Shown one piece after another: positions 10,319-21,400 of a stretch of 64,000 bases of DNA (position 1 is the first letter of the stretch; each line of letters begins with the position of its first letter). The position numbers were made by a program, and so were the translations under genes. The notes under the pieces are model-generated. The model had not been told where the DNA came from, ran no database searches, and saw nothing but the letters and a program-made list of their open reading frames with translations. This DNA comes from Diadema setosum (taxonomy: Eukaryota > Echinodermata > Echinoidea > Diadematoida > Diadematidae): positions 31,559,919-31,623,918 of the forward strand of contig NC_092701.1 of assembly GCF_964275005.1 (NCBI RefSeq). The letters are read 5' to 3'.

Positions 10319-12730
10319 TGATCTTCTCAGTCTCTTTGTCTCTGTCTCTCCTCATAATTTTCCCCACCGTCATCCTCAATCTCTTTTTATTGTCCATTTC
10401 AGTTTCATTATTTCAATGTTTCTCCATGCACTTGCGCAAATTAATTCGTTATGAAAAATCAGCAGCGATCACCTTAAAATATAAATGACTGTACTTGAAG
10501 AGTAAATTTAAAAGAAGTATAAAATATCCAATTACGTGTATACAAAAAAGTTCATTTTTGCCGCATATTCTATCTAACAAGTAAGTAGAGAAGACCGTTA
10601 TTGTCCATTTCTTTTGACTTCACGTTCTGTCTGTTCAATCATATAACAACTACTTTGTTTTTGTCTAGGATATACCAACATCGGCAGAAGAATATAGAAA
10701 AACAAAATTATCTTGCTAGTTGTGAGGACAGTTTCCTATGTTATTCATTTCTTAACATTTCTCTTTTTTTTTATCAACGCTGTCCCATCCAATACTTGTT
10801 GGCATAAGTTATCGTAATACGCAATGCTAAATAGAGGCTTGAAATTATTGTTTTCCTTTACTTGTTAGTCTCTTTTTTTCTCGCAAACAGCTACTAGACA
10901 GGATGAAACCTCTGCAACTTACCAAAGATCTGATGCCCCGGATCAACGTGGCGACGCAAGAACGGTAAGTAACACGAGGTACCCGTAACACGATGAGAAA
11001 TGTGGAACATTTAGCCACCTCAAGCGGGAATTCCTTGCAATCATAATATCTATTCTGCTTTGTTACACTAACTCTGTCTGTCTTTCTTTCTCTCTCCCTC
11101 TCTTTCTTTCTTTCTTTCTCTCTCTCTCTCTCTCTCCCTCTCCCTATCTCTCTTGCTAAATCAATCTAAAGTAACCTAAACTTCGTAACCAATTCAAAAT
11201 GGAAAGAGAATATCACGACTTGCTAAGCCTGCATCAACATTGCATTTAACATACTTTACTGTATGTTGAGTCAGCTACTTACTAACGCATTTTGCAGAGC
11301 TTGCAATCACTCAGTGATGTCAATGCGTGAAGGAAATTGGACTGAATTATAACAATCACTATTGATACACCATGACTACCACCACCGCCATCATTACCTT
11401 AATCTTAATCCTTATCACTGATGTTGTAAGGTTGACGAGGAAGGTTTGATATACGTCTCAGTATCACACGAAGAAACTCGCTCTAACCAGCAAGCGACGC
11501 CCATCCGAACCGAAGATCAAATCGTCTATTCCTCAGTCAGAACTGGAGACAATGGAATCCACGTGAGTAGAAAGTGCCAGTTACCTGACCAGGGCCCCGT
11601 TTCATTAAAAAAAAAAAAGTCGATATGATAGTGACTCTTGCTGGGTGCTATGGCAATTGTCATGTTAACGACAAGAATCCAGTTTCCTGATTGGCTGTTG
11701 CTATGGGAAGTTGCCATTCCAGCAAGAGTTGCCATCCTAACATCTTTTATGAAATGGGCCACAGGTTACAACTTTTTTCGTCAGCCTATTTGAGGATATC
11801 GCTCTCTGAAAGTGCAATTCCAGCCCCATTTTCATGTTTTGACCGATAAAAACAAAATGAGATCATTATATTCATGGAAGTTTCATCTAAATCGGATAAA
11901 AACTTTTTACCGTCATATTATTACCCCCCCCCCCCAAAAAAAAAGAAATAAAATCAAATTTCAAATAATTTGCCGAGATGCTCCTCTTTCTCTAAAGGTG
12001 GACATACCTATATGTTTAATATTTTTTCTTTCGTCACTAAGTTAAGTGACACCTTGTTTCTTTTTCTTTTAGTTCATGCGGCGATTTTCTTTGACTTACA
12101 TGTACGTTATAAAAGTAGAAGTATGTAAGTATATAAATATTTTTTCTTCTTTCCCCTTGATGAAGTACATCATATTGGGAAAACGCAATGTTTGCAAGTG
12201 CTTCAATGAACTTTACGTTTTGTGCTTTTAAGAAGACATCCTCAAAAAGCTCTTACGAAGACCTCAAATTTATTAACCTGTACGCAATATTTCCAACAAG
12301 AAAAAACATACAAAAATATGTCCAAACTTAGAGTCAGTAAAACAGAGTTCTACTTTGTTTTGAGCATTTACTGAGTAAAATTATGCAGTATCTGTTTTAT
12401 ACGTTTTGTCCCTTTAAAAAATGAGGCACTTTTTCTATTAACAGTATGAAAGGGTAAAAATATGTAGATATAAAACTTATTTTATGTATGCAATAACTGA
12501 CCTTACAGGTCGATGAGAACAATTTGGTCTACTTCAGTGTGGCACATCAACATCGCCCGGACTCGTCCGACGTCCACGAACTCGTCCAACCGGAAGAGAC
12601 AACGATCTACTCCAACGTCAACGGCAAGAAGACTCCGGTGTCGGCCACGGACGCTCATGAGGACGATGTGCGTAAAACCGATGTCGTCGCTGAACTCTAT
12701 GCCACCCCTTTCAAAGAATGCAAAGCCTAG
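9807..12730 (+). CDS. Gene A, 3' part: transmembrane and ITIM-bearing tail exons of an Ig-superfamily receptor (5' part outside window)
   Basis: Four coding exons are visible: 9807-9941 (transmembrane), 10891-10964, 11431-11562 and 12509-12730, ending in TAG. All have AG/GT borders, and the phases (1-1, 1-0, 0-0, 0-stop) join into one open frame. The helix is about 25 hydrophobic residues ([20 protein letters not shown], then GVIILA) followed by a basic stop-transfer CSRKK. The tail carries LIYVSV, IVYSSV, LVYFSV (ITIM type), TIYSNV (ITSM type and a Grb2-like YxN) and ELYATP. The encoded protein equals that of gene B over these exons except Lys for Arg after the helix. The receptor exons should lie left of the window: position 1 matches gene B about 670 bp downstream of its exon 7. 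The intron leading into 9807 holds the 8.7-kb transposon at 50-8721. Docking of SHP-type phosphatases is inferred from the motif family. Confidence 0.8.
10108..10320. repeat. Self-complementary microsatellite (CT)n-(AT)n-(AG)n and following (AT)n
   Basis: A CT tract, an AT tract and an AG tract in that order can pair as one long hairpin. The same arrangement occurs at 39220-39420 with different tract lengths. Confidence 0.85.
11590..11764. mobile_element. MITE in gene A intron 10
   Basis: Ends CAGGGCCCCGTTTCAT and ATGAAATGGGCC form terminal inverted repeats, continuing inward as ACTCTTGCTGG and CCAGCAAGAGT. The other copies are at 40710-40891 and, cut by a LINE tail, from 60787. Confidence 0.75.
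11765..12508. other. Rest of gene A intron 10
   Basis: AT-rich intron with poly-C/poly-A runs near 11925; no gene seen. Nearly identical to 40892-41646. Confidence 0.6.
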
Positions 12731-12779
12731 GAGGTTTTTATCAACAGCAGCTGAGTCTTTGATCGTCTACCTTACTTGG

Positions 12780-13301
12780 CAGTACGACCTCACTATTCGG
12801 ACATGTCGGGACCGGCGCTCTTCCGGATAAGGGATTTGGCCAGATGTGGGAGACTCAGTGTTTAATACACGCAACTGTATACCCAATGGTAGCTACATGT
12901 ATAATGTATTAATTTTGAGTGAACATGTCCCATCCTCGTCAGCTGGTCTGCGTTCAGAATTCTCTGATTATTTGCTCAATGAACGATCGTCTGTACCGTA
13001 CCCTTTTTTGATAAAAAAAAAAAAAAAAATCTGTTCATGTTTCTGCGGTGATATGAGAGTAGTAAATATCTGAATGCATGCTATTTAGATGAAAATTAGA
13101 TGTGAATGTATGTTAATAATGTTGGGAATGATATGTAATTCATTGGAGTTACTGTAGGAATTATGATTGAGTTTGAAATTACTTCTTTTCCCGTAATTAT
13201 CACTTATCAGAATGAAAAAAAAAAAAAAATCAAGCCGAGATCGCATCCGGATAATAGAGATATCCGGAAAAGGGAGGCCGGATAGGAGAGGTCGGACTGT
13301 A
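12780..13301. mobile_element. Pogo/Tigger-like MITE in the 3' UTR of gene A
   Basis: Left end CAGTACGACCTCACTATTCG and right end, inverted, TACAGTCCGACCTCTCCTAT resemble pogo/Tigger termini with TA ends. It starts about 50 bp after the stop codon, so it is probably transcribed as 3' UTR. Genes B and C carry it at the same place. Confidence 0.65.
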
Positions 13302-15591
13302 TATTTTTTTTTTTTTCGCCTGTACTGAGATTGAGCATAAAATAGTTTTTGCTTGAAAATCTAAGGATTGCAGCTGTTTTTCAAAGTGGCACGTCACTAA
13401 AGCACAGATTGGTTACAAATATACAGTTTTTTCATGTCTTTTGCCCATAATGGTTATACGTGTTGTGAAAATCGATAGGTCTGTTCACATTTTGTTTCAT
13501 TTATTACAATAAGTAATTAGTAGGCCTAAATCCAATACCCTCAGTTGCGGTAGACTCTGTAGAAGATTAACACGAGTTTGTAAGATTGTAATTCATTCAG
13601 TTGAACACCTTTCTTAAATGAAAAAGGATTTGAGTAGTCACCTAATTATCGGTATTTTAATTTATTGTTGAAGACAAAAGCATATACGTATGATTCATAA
13701 TACTATTATTATAGTCTATGTCAAGTTGGTCGGGTTCTTTCAGTGTATAATTCTGCTGCTACTAAGAACTACAGTTTGAATGTCTCTAATATGTAACGTG
13801 TCTGTTGGTATTTGAGAACATGACAATCATGATGACTTTGATTAAAGTCTACAAATTTTTAGGGTTGGAAATATGGTATTAAACCACCAAAAAACTTTTT
13901 GTTTTACTTTAAGCACTACTTTGAAACATGTAATGGATAATGTCAGATACATTTTACATTTCTGACTAAAATCACAATATTTCTCATGACAATAAAGGTT
14001 TGAAACTGCAATATTCATTTCAGACACAATATTTCTCATGACAATATAGGTTTGAAACTGCAATATTCATTTCAGACTTTTTATACAAGAAAACGCCAGA
14101 CAGAGGAAAAGATGAAAGAGGAACAGCGTCAAAAAGCACAATACGAAAATTTATGTAACATTGACACGCAAATACAAAAGTGAAATTTAAAAAAAACTTT
14201 ACGTATGCAATAAGTGATAGTTTTGTAAATTATATCCACGTTGAAATAGTGAAAGTTTCATTTTCAAAAGAATACAAATACGATTTTGACCACTTTGCTG
14301 CCATCAATTCACTTGAGAAATATAAATGGGGAAAAAACCCTCAATCTATGACGTTTATTTTACCATACGCTTCCAAATCCGGCATGATTGATAAGTTTTC
14401 GCAATGGACATGATGGATCGTAACGTTCGTGAATTATATCCCACATGCGGTTCATTACTGAATTTCAAAACTAACAAAATTCAAAAAAAAAAAATCTTAT
14501 TGGAATGTCGTTTACCAGTAATTATTCCTAACCAGTCTGTAATCTTTTCACATGAAAAGATAATTTCAGTCAAGTCACTTCAATAAAGATTCAGCATAGA
14601 TTATAAAATCAGGTGTTACCCTTTCAGTGAACATTATAAGCTATATTTAAAAAAAAAACTATGGTAAAACTTCAATATGTCTGCTCAATTCATAACCCCA
14701 TACTCGCTTACGTGCGAAAGAATGGATTAGATCAAATTTCATTCAAATGGCAGTGAGGCTTGATATAAACCTTCTTTTTTGTGTGTGTCCAGCGTTACTA
14801 TTCGATCCAAAGGAAATAAGACGGTTGTGACTCCATTCTCGTAAACCATGTTGTGCTCAAACTCATTCATTTGTTACTGCTATGATATTGCCCACCCAAA
14901 TGTATGTACTAGGTGCTACCATGGACCTAATATACCATAGAATATTCACGGCAGTCATTCTCTGATGTAATGATCGTCACTGACACATGATTATGTGCAT
15001 CTTAATGAGTACATTCAGATGTCTTGACAATAACGATTGTGTGATCATGCATCGTATCGTTTCCCTCATTTCAATCTTGTGTCGCTGATGTGCCTTTTTC
15101 TGACGGAAATGTTTTTGAATGAATACAGATGATGAGGAGCGGCAAAACCTGAGATCATGACAAATTTTGTGTCAAAAGATGGGCAATTGCTGATTCGCAC
15201 ATTTTCGCACCTGTTCTCTACCATTACCACCCCATTTTGCTCTGGAATAAGCTGCGGAAAAGTGAAATATTGAGATCATAAATGACAATCATTCTGCCAA
15301 AATGTTAACTTTCTTTTAAAATATTGCCTGCTTCTCCCAAGCGAAATTACTTGAGGCATGATTTCCTAACATACACCACAACTGCACAGTCACTTTACTT
15401 GATTTTTGTGAGTTATTTTCTTCTGCGCATATTGTTTTAGATGTCTCGAATCTCCGTCTTGTTATTCTCCCGGCTTACTGGCGGTGACGATCATGGGATC
15501 AAAGCAGTGAAGTATGCTTAAAATGTCTTTGTGGGGTTTTTGAGATGTACAGGTGCATGAATTAATTACGATACGATGAATGTCCTTGTAT
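13302..15591. other. Intergenic DNA / distal 3' UTR of gene A
   Basis: No gene recognised. A 53-bp near-perfect tandem pair (ACAATATTTCTCATGACAAT...) lies at about 13970-14075. AATAAA at about 13990 and 14584 are possible poly-A signals. Nearly identical to 42433-44891. Confidence 0.55.
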
Positions 15592-16048
15592 ATAAGCCAG
15601 TTCGGAGTTAGCTCATGGGCACATTGGTCCGAATGACCTTTCTTTTTTCTCAGTCGGTTAAGGGGCTCTTCACTCGTTTTCAGAGCGACATAATGCATAA
15701 GCTTTACGAAGCGATTTATGGTATTCATCAATCCTGCTTAAACAAAGAATGAACTCGCATAGACCAGATGGCCAGGATGATCCGTCAATTAACATTTGGG
15801 AAAGCGTCCATTTCATTATCTTACATTGAATGTAAGAACAACCTCTTTCTATCGATATTGCCAAATACCACTTTTGCTGTCAGGTGGATGTGCTGGCAAG
15901 CAGCATTTATAAGGATTACATGAATAATCATTATACATAATAATACACCACAGACGCTTATCCCAGTGACTTAAAAAACCAACGTGCCTGTTGGTCCGAA
16001 TGACCTTCTTTCTGCTCATGCGCAAAGTGGAACTCCGAACTGGCTTAT
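15592..16048. mobile_element. MITE of about 457 bp
   Basis: Ends ATAAGCCAGTTCGGAGTTA and AACTCCGAACTGGCTTAT are inverted repeats, with a second inner pair around TTGGTCCGAATGACCTT in the same orientation at both ends. The short ORFs inside are not coding. A copy lies at 44892-45348 and an independent insertion at 53656-54106. Confidence 0.8.
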
Positions 16049-17104
16049 TAGGTCCATGGTGCTACAAAAAAAAAAAAACATTTCCCACTTTTGATCCTTA
16101 ATAGTTCGAAAACTACATATCAGATAACACTGTCATTGCTATGAGTACTGTGTAATAGCTTAATAGTGTACAATTTAGTTGGAGGTAATTTGAATATGAA
16201 AGCATGAAGTATTTTCATTAAATCCATGGTTTATTTTAAAGTTAAGTGCAAGACTTTGGTCAAATTTGAACATTCTGTACAAAGTTGAACTTTACGCAGG
16301 AATCAGTGGTGTGTATGTGAGTGTGTGCTTACAATGACCCTAAACAATAGACATGAATACCATAAATATCACCTTTTTCAGAGATCTTGCTGACTAGACC
16401 TCTGGTCTCTTGCTCCAAGACATATTAATAAGTTCTGATGGATTGCCCTGGACACTGCTGGTCTGATTACATGGTAAAGGTTAAAATGCATGCATATGAA
16501 AAAGAGTAAGCCTAATTATGTTTGCATGTGCTTGCATGCACAACATTTCAGGATGAATAAAGATTAGCTGTGATAGTGGAATTTCTCATTAATATGTAAT
16601 AGGGCATTAAAACCCTAACCATTGTGTAGGACCATTGTCTGGGTGTCAACTACAACTACACACTCCCACACACACCAATAGTTTATTGACCCTTGTGCAA
16701 AGTTGGTACAGAGGGTTGAAAGTAGAGGAAAATCTGGACCCTAACTTAAAGGAAACCAAAACCCTAAGAGACATGTGTATTGAGTGAAAGCAGAAACATT
16801 AGTAGCACACATCAGTCGTTGAAAGCCTGAGGAAAATCGGAACCCGATGCAAAAGTTATGAATAAAAGTTTTGATGTTAGAACTGGATGAGGAGACTACT
16901 AGAGATTATGCCGTCATGTGGAGTGAAATTATGCACGAATTATAAGAGAGATGCAAGTACTGATTTGATAGTCAGTATTAATCATATACAAAGTGTCATC
17001 GTGGACTTTTATACAGTAAAGCCATGGTAAAGGCCCTGTTTGTAGTGACTACCTGTCCATTACAGCCATTTGACAGGTTGACTGTAGTAATGGTCAGTAC
17101 AGAC
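16049..17104. other. Intergenic DNA before gene B
   Basis: No gene or repeat boundary seen. Identity with 45349-46413 drops from nearly complete to clearly lower near 16920. Confidence 0.5.
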
Positions 17105-17824
<720 letters not shown>

Positions 17825-18200
17825 ACAATACATAAAAGAGCACTCAGTAGGAAGATAATGATGTCAGGAGTGAAATACAACATACCAGAGTTTGTTGTCA
17901 CGCCTGTAGACATCATTATAATTTTTCGGTACATATACAAACGCCTGAAACAAATACATCCTCTTTACAGATGGAACGCATACCATTATTTGTTTTAAAG
18001 CTCTTGAATGCTAAGCAACAAATTATGAGATCAGTTGAGAGGGCTGCGACACCTCCTTCACCTGTACAACGCATGCTCTCTTTCAAACCACAATGCGACA
18101 TTGGCTGTGCTGTGGAATATTCCTACACTATTATAAAACTGTAGTGCTTGCATTACCTATTAATGGAGCTTAATTGAATTCGGAAAAAATATCATAATCG

Positions 18201-18339
18201 AGAGCAGGAAGTGGTCACTGCCAAGAGACACGCAAAGACAATTATACAGCGCAGTCTTAGTATGCTTTGCTTACTTGAGACCACACAGTATTATGCAGAC
18301 TGAGAAGATGAGGCGATGAGGCACCGTGAAGCTATCACT
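18201..18339 (+). promoter_or_regulatory. Candidate proximal promoter of gene B with ETS-like and RUNX-like sites
   Basis: Just upstream of the start codon, GAGCAGGAAGTGG (18203-18215) fits an ETS/PU.1-type core and GACCACACAG (18279-18288) fits a RUNX core. Both recur at the same spacing order before gene C although flanking sequence has changed. The binding factors are an inference from motif shape only. No TATA box is seen. Confidence 0.35.
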
Positions 18340-18409
18340 ATGAAGACGAATAGGCTTATCTTGGCACTCTGTTTGTTCGTCTCTTTGATCTTATCCTGCG
18401 TCTCGGAAG
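18340..18409 (+). CDS. Gene B exon 1: signal peptide
   Basis: Encodes [18 protein letters not shown] then SCVSE, a short basic start, a hydrophobic core and small residues before the likely cleavage site. It ends in phase 1 at a GTAAAG donor. Gene C has the same 70-nt exon with MKTKRPILALCLF, which supports the start codon. Confidence 0.8.
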
Positions 18410-21400
18410 GTAAAGGCCACTAACTGTCGATCATGTACATAATACGATATATAGATACCCATTTTTCCGTGTTAATGCCCTTAGAAACGTCAGTATTAAG
18501 CGCTATATAAATGTTATATCGTTATCATAATTGTTATTATTTCAGAAGCTATTTTCTCCTATGTTTTTGTTTCAGTTCGAGTGCGAGGTTTTGTATTGTT
18601 GACACGTGCTGACGTTTATCGATAGCCACACGCATTTCAGTATGTGTCTTTATTCCATAAAAAAAGACCGCCCATTCTAATCTGAATGAGTATAGCTATG
18701 CAATTTATGACATAATTGTATTGAATGAAAAAAAAAAAATCACTGAAAATAATTTTAAATTAAAGATAACTGATCTTTTTGATACTTTTTGATAGTAATC
18801 ATCCTATTTGTCACTAGTCGTAATGGAAAAAAAAGAACAATAAGAATTTTATCTCTGTTAGAAGTAAAATAATCTCATATCTTTTGACTGTTTCATGTCC
18901 CTATAGAAAACGCTTTATACTTAATACTTATACCAGACTGTAGCGATAGGTGTGTTCTGTCAGAAAGCTTTTGTGACACACTAGTTTTTGCTTCATAACT
19001 TTCCTCCTTTTTGTATCGTTATTTGAGCGTAGAGATTTTGGGACTGCTTTCGTATAAATCCTCAAAATGTCTTACAAATTTAAAACAAAATTGCAAGAAT
19101 ATAGGAAACGAAACAACAAATCAAAACCCCAAGGGAAGAGGGAAGTAATGATGGATGATAATGGTGGAAATGTTAGATAGATATTAAAGCTGGTTAACAC
19201 TGGAAAGTTCTGTACAATGTCATCAGTCACGCCAATTTCATACGATTTTTGTCTTCAGGAACGAGTGAGCTTACAATGTCAACTTTCGTCCAAGGACAAG
19301 GAGTCGAGGGATTTGATGTGGTCATTACTTGCACGTATCGTCCGCAGTCCATCAATACTGGGAAATTCTACCTGGGGTGGATTGTGGATAATGATGTCAA
19401 CTTGGGAGGTTGCACGCAGGAAGACCATTCTATTGGAATACAATGTAACCCCCAAGAGAGGAACACTTCTAAGTACATATTCAAGGCCGACGGCGTATGC
19501 TGTGGGAATATTACCATAAAACGACTCACCAAAAACGATGAAAAGACTTACCGCTGCCAGGCAACCACCGAGGATGGCCTTGGATCTAGTGACACTAGTC
19601 TCACCATTATACATCCCCGTATGTTCACTGTTTCTTTATTATGTCATGGTTACCTTTTACCTGAAACAACATTACAGGGATGGTACAGTATTGGTGGAGA
19701 TGAAAAGTGGGCTTTTAACTTTTTGCGAGATACCAAGAAAACACTTATGAAATAGTAATGAGCATACCATTTTAAGAGGAATTCAAAGTTTATTTGATGA
19801 AAATCGGGTTTGGCATGACTGAAACATGCAAAAACAAAGTAAAATAAAGCAATCGTAAAAAAGCGTGGGTCCCGCACTTATTAGAATCGCTCTGTTTTGG
19901 ATATCTCAGCCATTTCAAAACCAATTTTCATCAAACAAACGTTGTTCTTTCATATTTCATAAGAGGTTTCTCATTATCCAAACAAAAATGTTAGAAACCT
20001 GAAATCAGGTCTGAACCAAAACTATACGATCCCTTTAAAGCGACATATTCCCATGATTACGATAATCAGTGGTGTTATTCGTGTAGCTGTGTAGGGAAGT
20101 GGAAGAGAACTCGCACCTCTCTGATCGGCATTATCCAGAAACATTAAAGGACGTTTAAGTTGCCTCTAAAGCCATTGTGTTCGAGGCATACCTTAACGCC
20201 CTTATCATTCTCACCCGATTTATTCAATTTGTGAAATAGCATGTAGTGAACAGTATGTTTACACTCTTATGATTTCTCTCTCTCGCCCCCCCCCCCCATC
20301 TCTTTCTATGCATCATAATCGTGTGTATTATATTGTATATCATATTAGATTTATGATATCATAATACACTGGTTATATTCATTTTCGTGGAAAGAAAATA
20401 GTTAAATGATAATACACTGTACTTTTTTCATTACTTAGTACCTCAGCATGCATATTGATAAATGTATAAGTAAAGACAGATATCTAGATATGACATGCAT
20501 GTTGACACACATAACAATTATATTCACGTATATAATGCGTGTACTAATAATTATATCTGTAAACATTATTGCTCAGACAGATTTTATTCGACACTGACTA
20601 TCTACATCACACAGATCTATTCCTACATAAAGCTGCCATGCGTCACTAATAGTTTTATAATGGGACAAGTGAAAAAGATTACTTGCATCCATGTTTGATT
20701 ATGTATAGGATGCTTATGTATGCAAGATGAGATGCGTATGTATGTGTACATGTATACATATCACTATGATAAAAAAAAAAGTTGTATATGTGCACATGCA
20801 TATGAATAGGTTACGTACTTGTACGTGTATATTGATAAGATTCATACAATTCCATAGGCCCTACTTACATATATCATTACCTATTCCTCTCAAATGTAAT
20901 TTAGTTGATACTGTCTGACTGTTAGTTGTAATGTCAGATTTTGCATATTCTTTCGATTGTGCTTTTACTGGGTTTGTTGATGCTTTTTCCCCTTAAACGA
21001 GTAGGGCTGCCAGATACACATGAGTTGACTGGTACTAACAACCTTCAAGTTAACCAAACTCAGAACATCTCGTGCATTTCTGCGGGCAGCTACCCGGCCC
21101 CGACCTTCCGCTGGTACATTGATACCCGAGAAGTCACTGCTGACGCCGTAACCCTCCAACCCGAGACCGATGGGCAGGGTGGGCGTGGAGAGGTCGTTAA
21201 CGCAACGAGTATTCTCACTTACAGGCCTTCGCGAGGGGACCACAGGAGAACCCTTGTGTGCAGCCTGAGTCTTCGCGTCTCGCCTTCAAACCTCACTGTT
21301 TTAAATTCTTCGGTCATCCTCGACATCCAGTGTGAGCTTGAATGCTTTTTTCTCAATTCTTTTTCAGAGAGAGGGGTCACTCAATATTTAAGTCGATATC

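Noticed and set aside
9991-10397. Open frames rich in Ser-Leu or Ile-Tyr around microsatellites (also 17248-17835, 24662-25030, 34873-35211, 54467-54844)
   Set aside because: They arise from (CT)n and (TA)n repeats and overlap introns of the receptor genes.
12513-12830. Arg/Thr/Ser-rich 105-codon frame over the last tail exon
   Set aside because: It is an alternative frame of the ITIM tail exon; splice sites and phase support the other frame.
15462-15864. Minus-strand open frames of 89 and 64 codons, repeated at 44762-45164
   Set aside because: They overlap and partly lie inside a MITE, and their conservation reflects the DNA duplication; no start context or domain.
19279-19614. 111-codon minus-strand frame opposite the first Ig exon (also 48857-49192)
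   Set aside because: Shadow of the Ig exon; the plus strand has the Ig core residues and correct splice borders.
20941-21004. Hydrophobic start [18 protein letters not shown] before the second Ig exon as an alternative signal peptide
   Set aside because: The stretch is the pyrimidine-rich acceptor region of intron 2; gene C lacks the same start, and the phase-1 acceptor joins to Ig1 in both genes.
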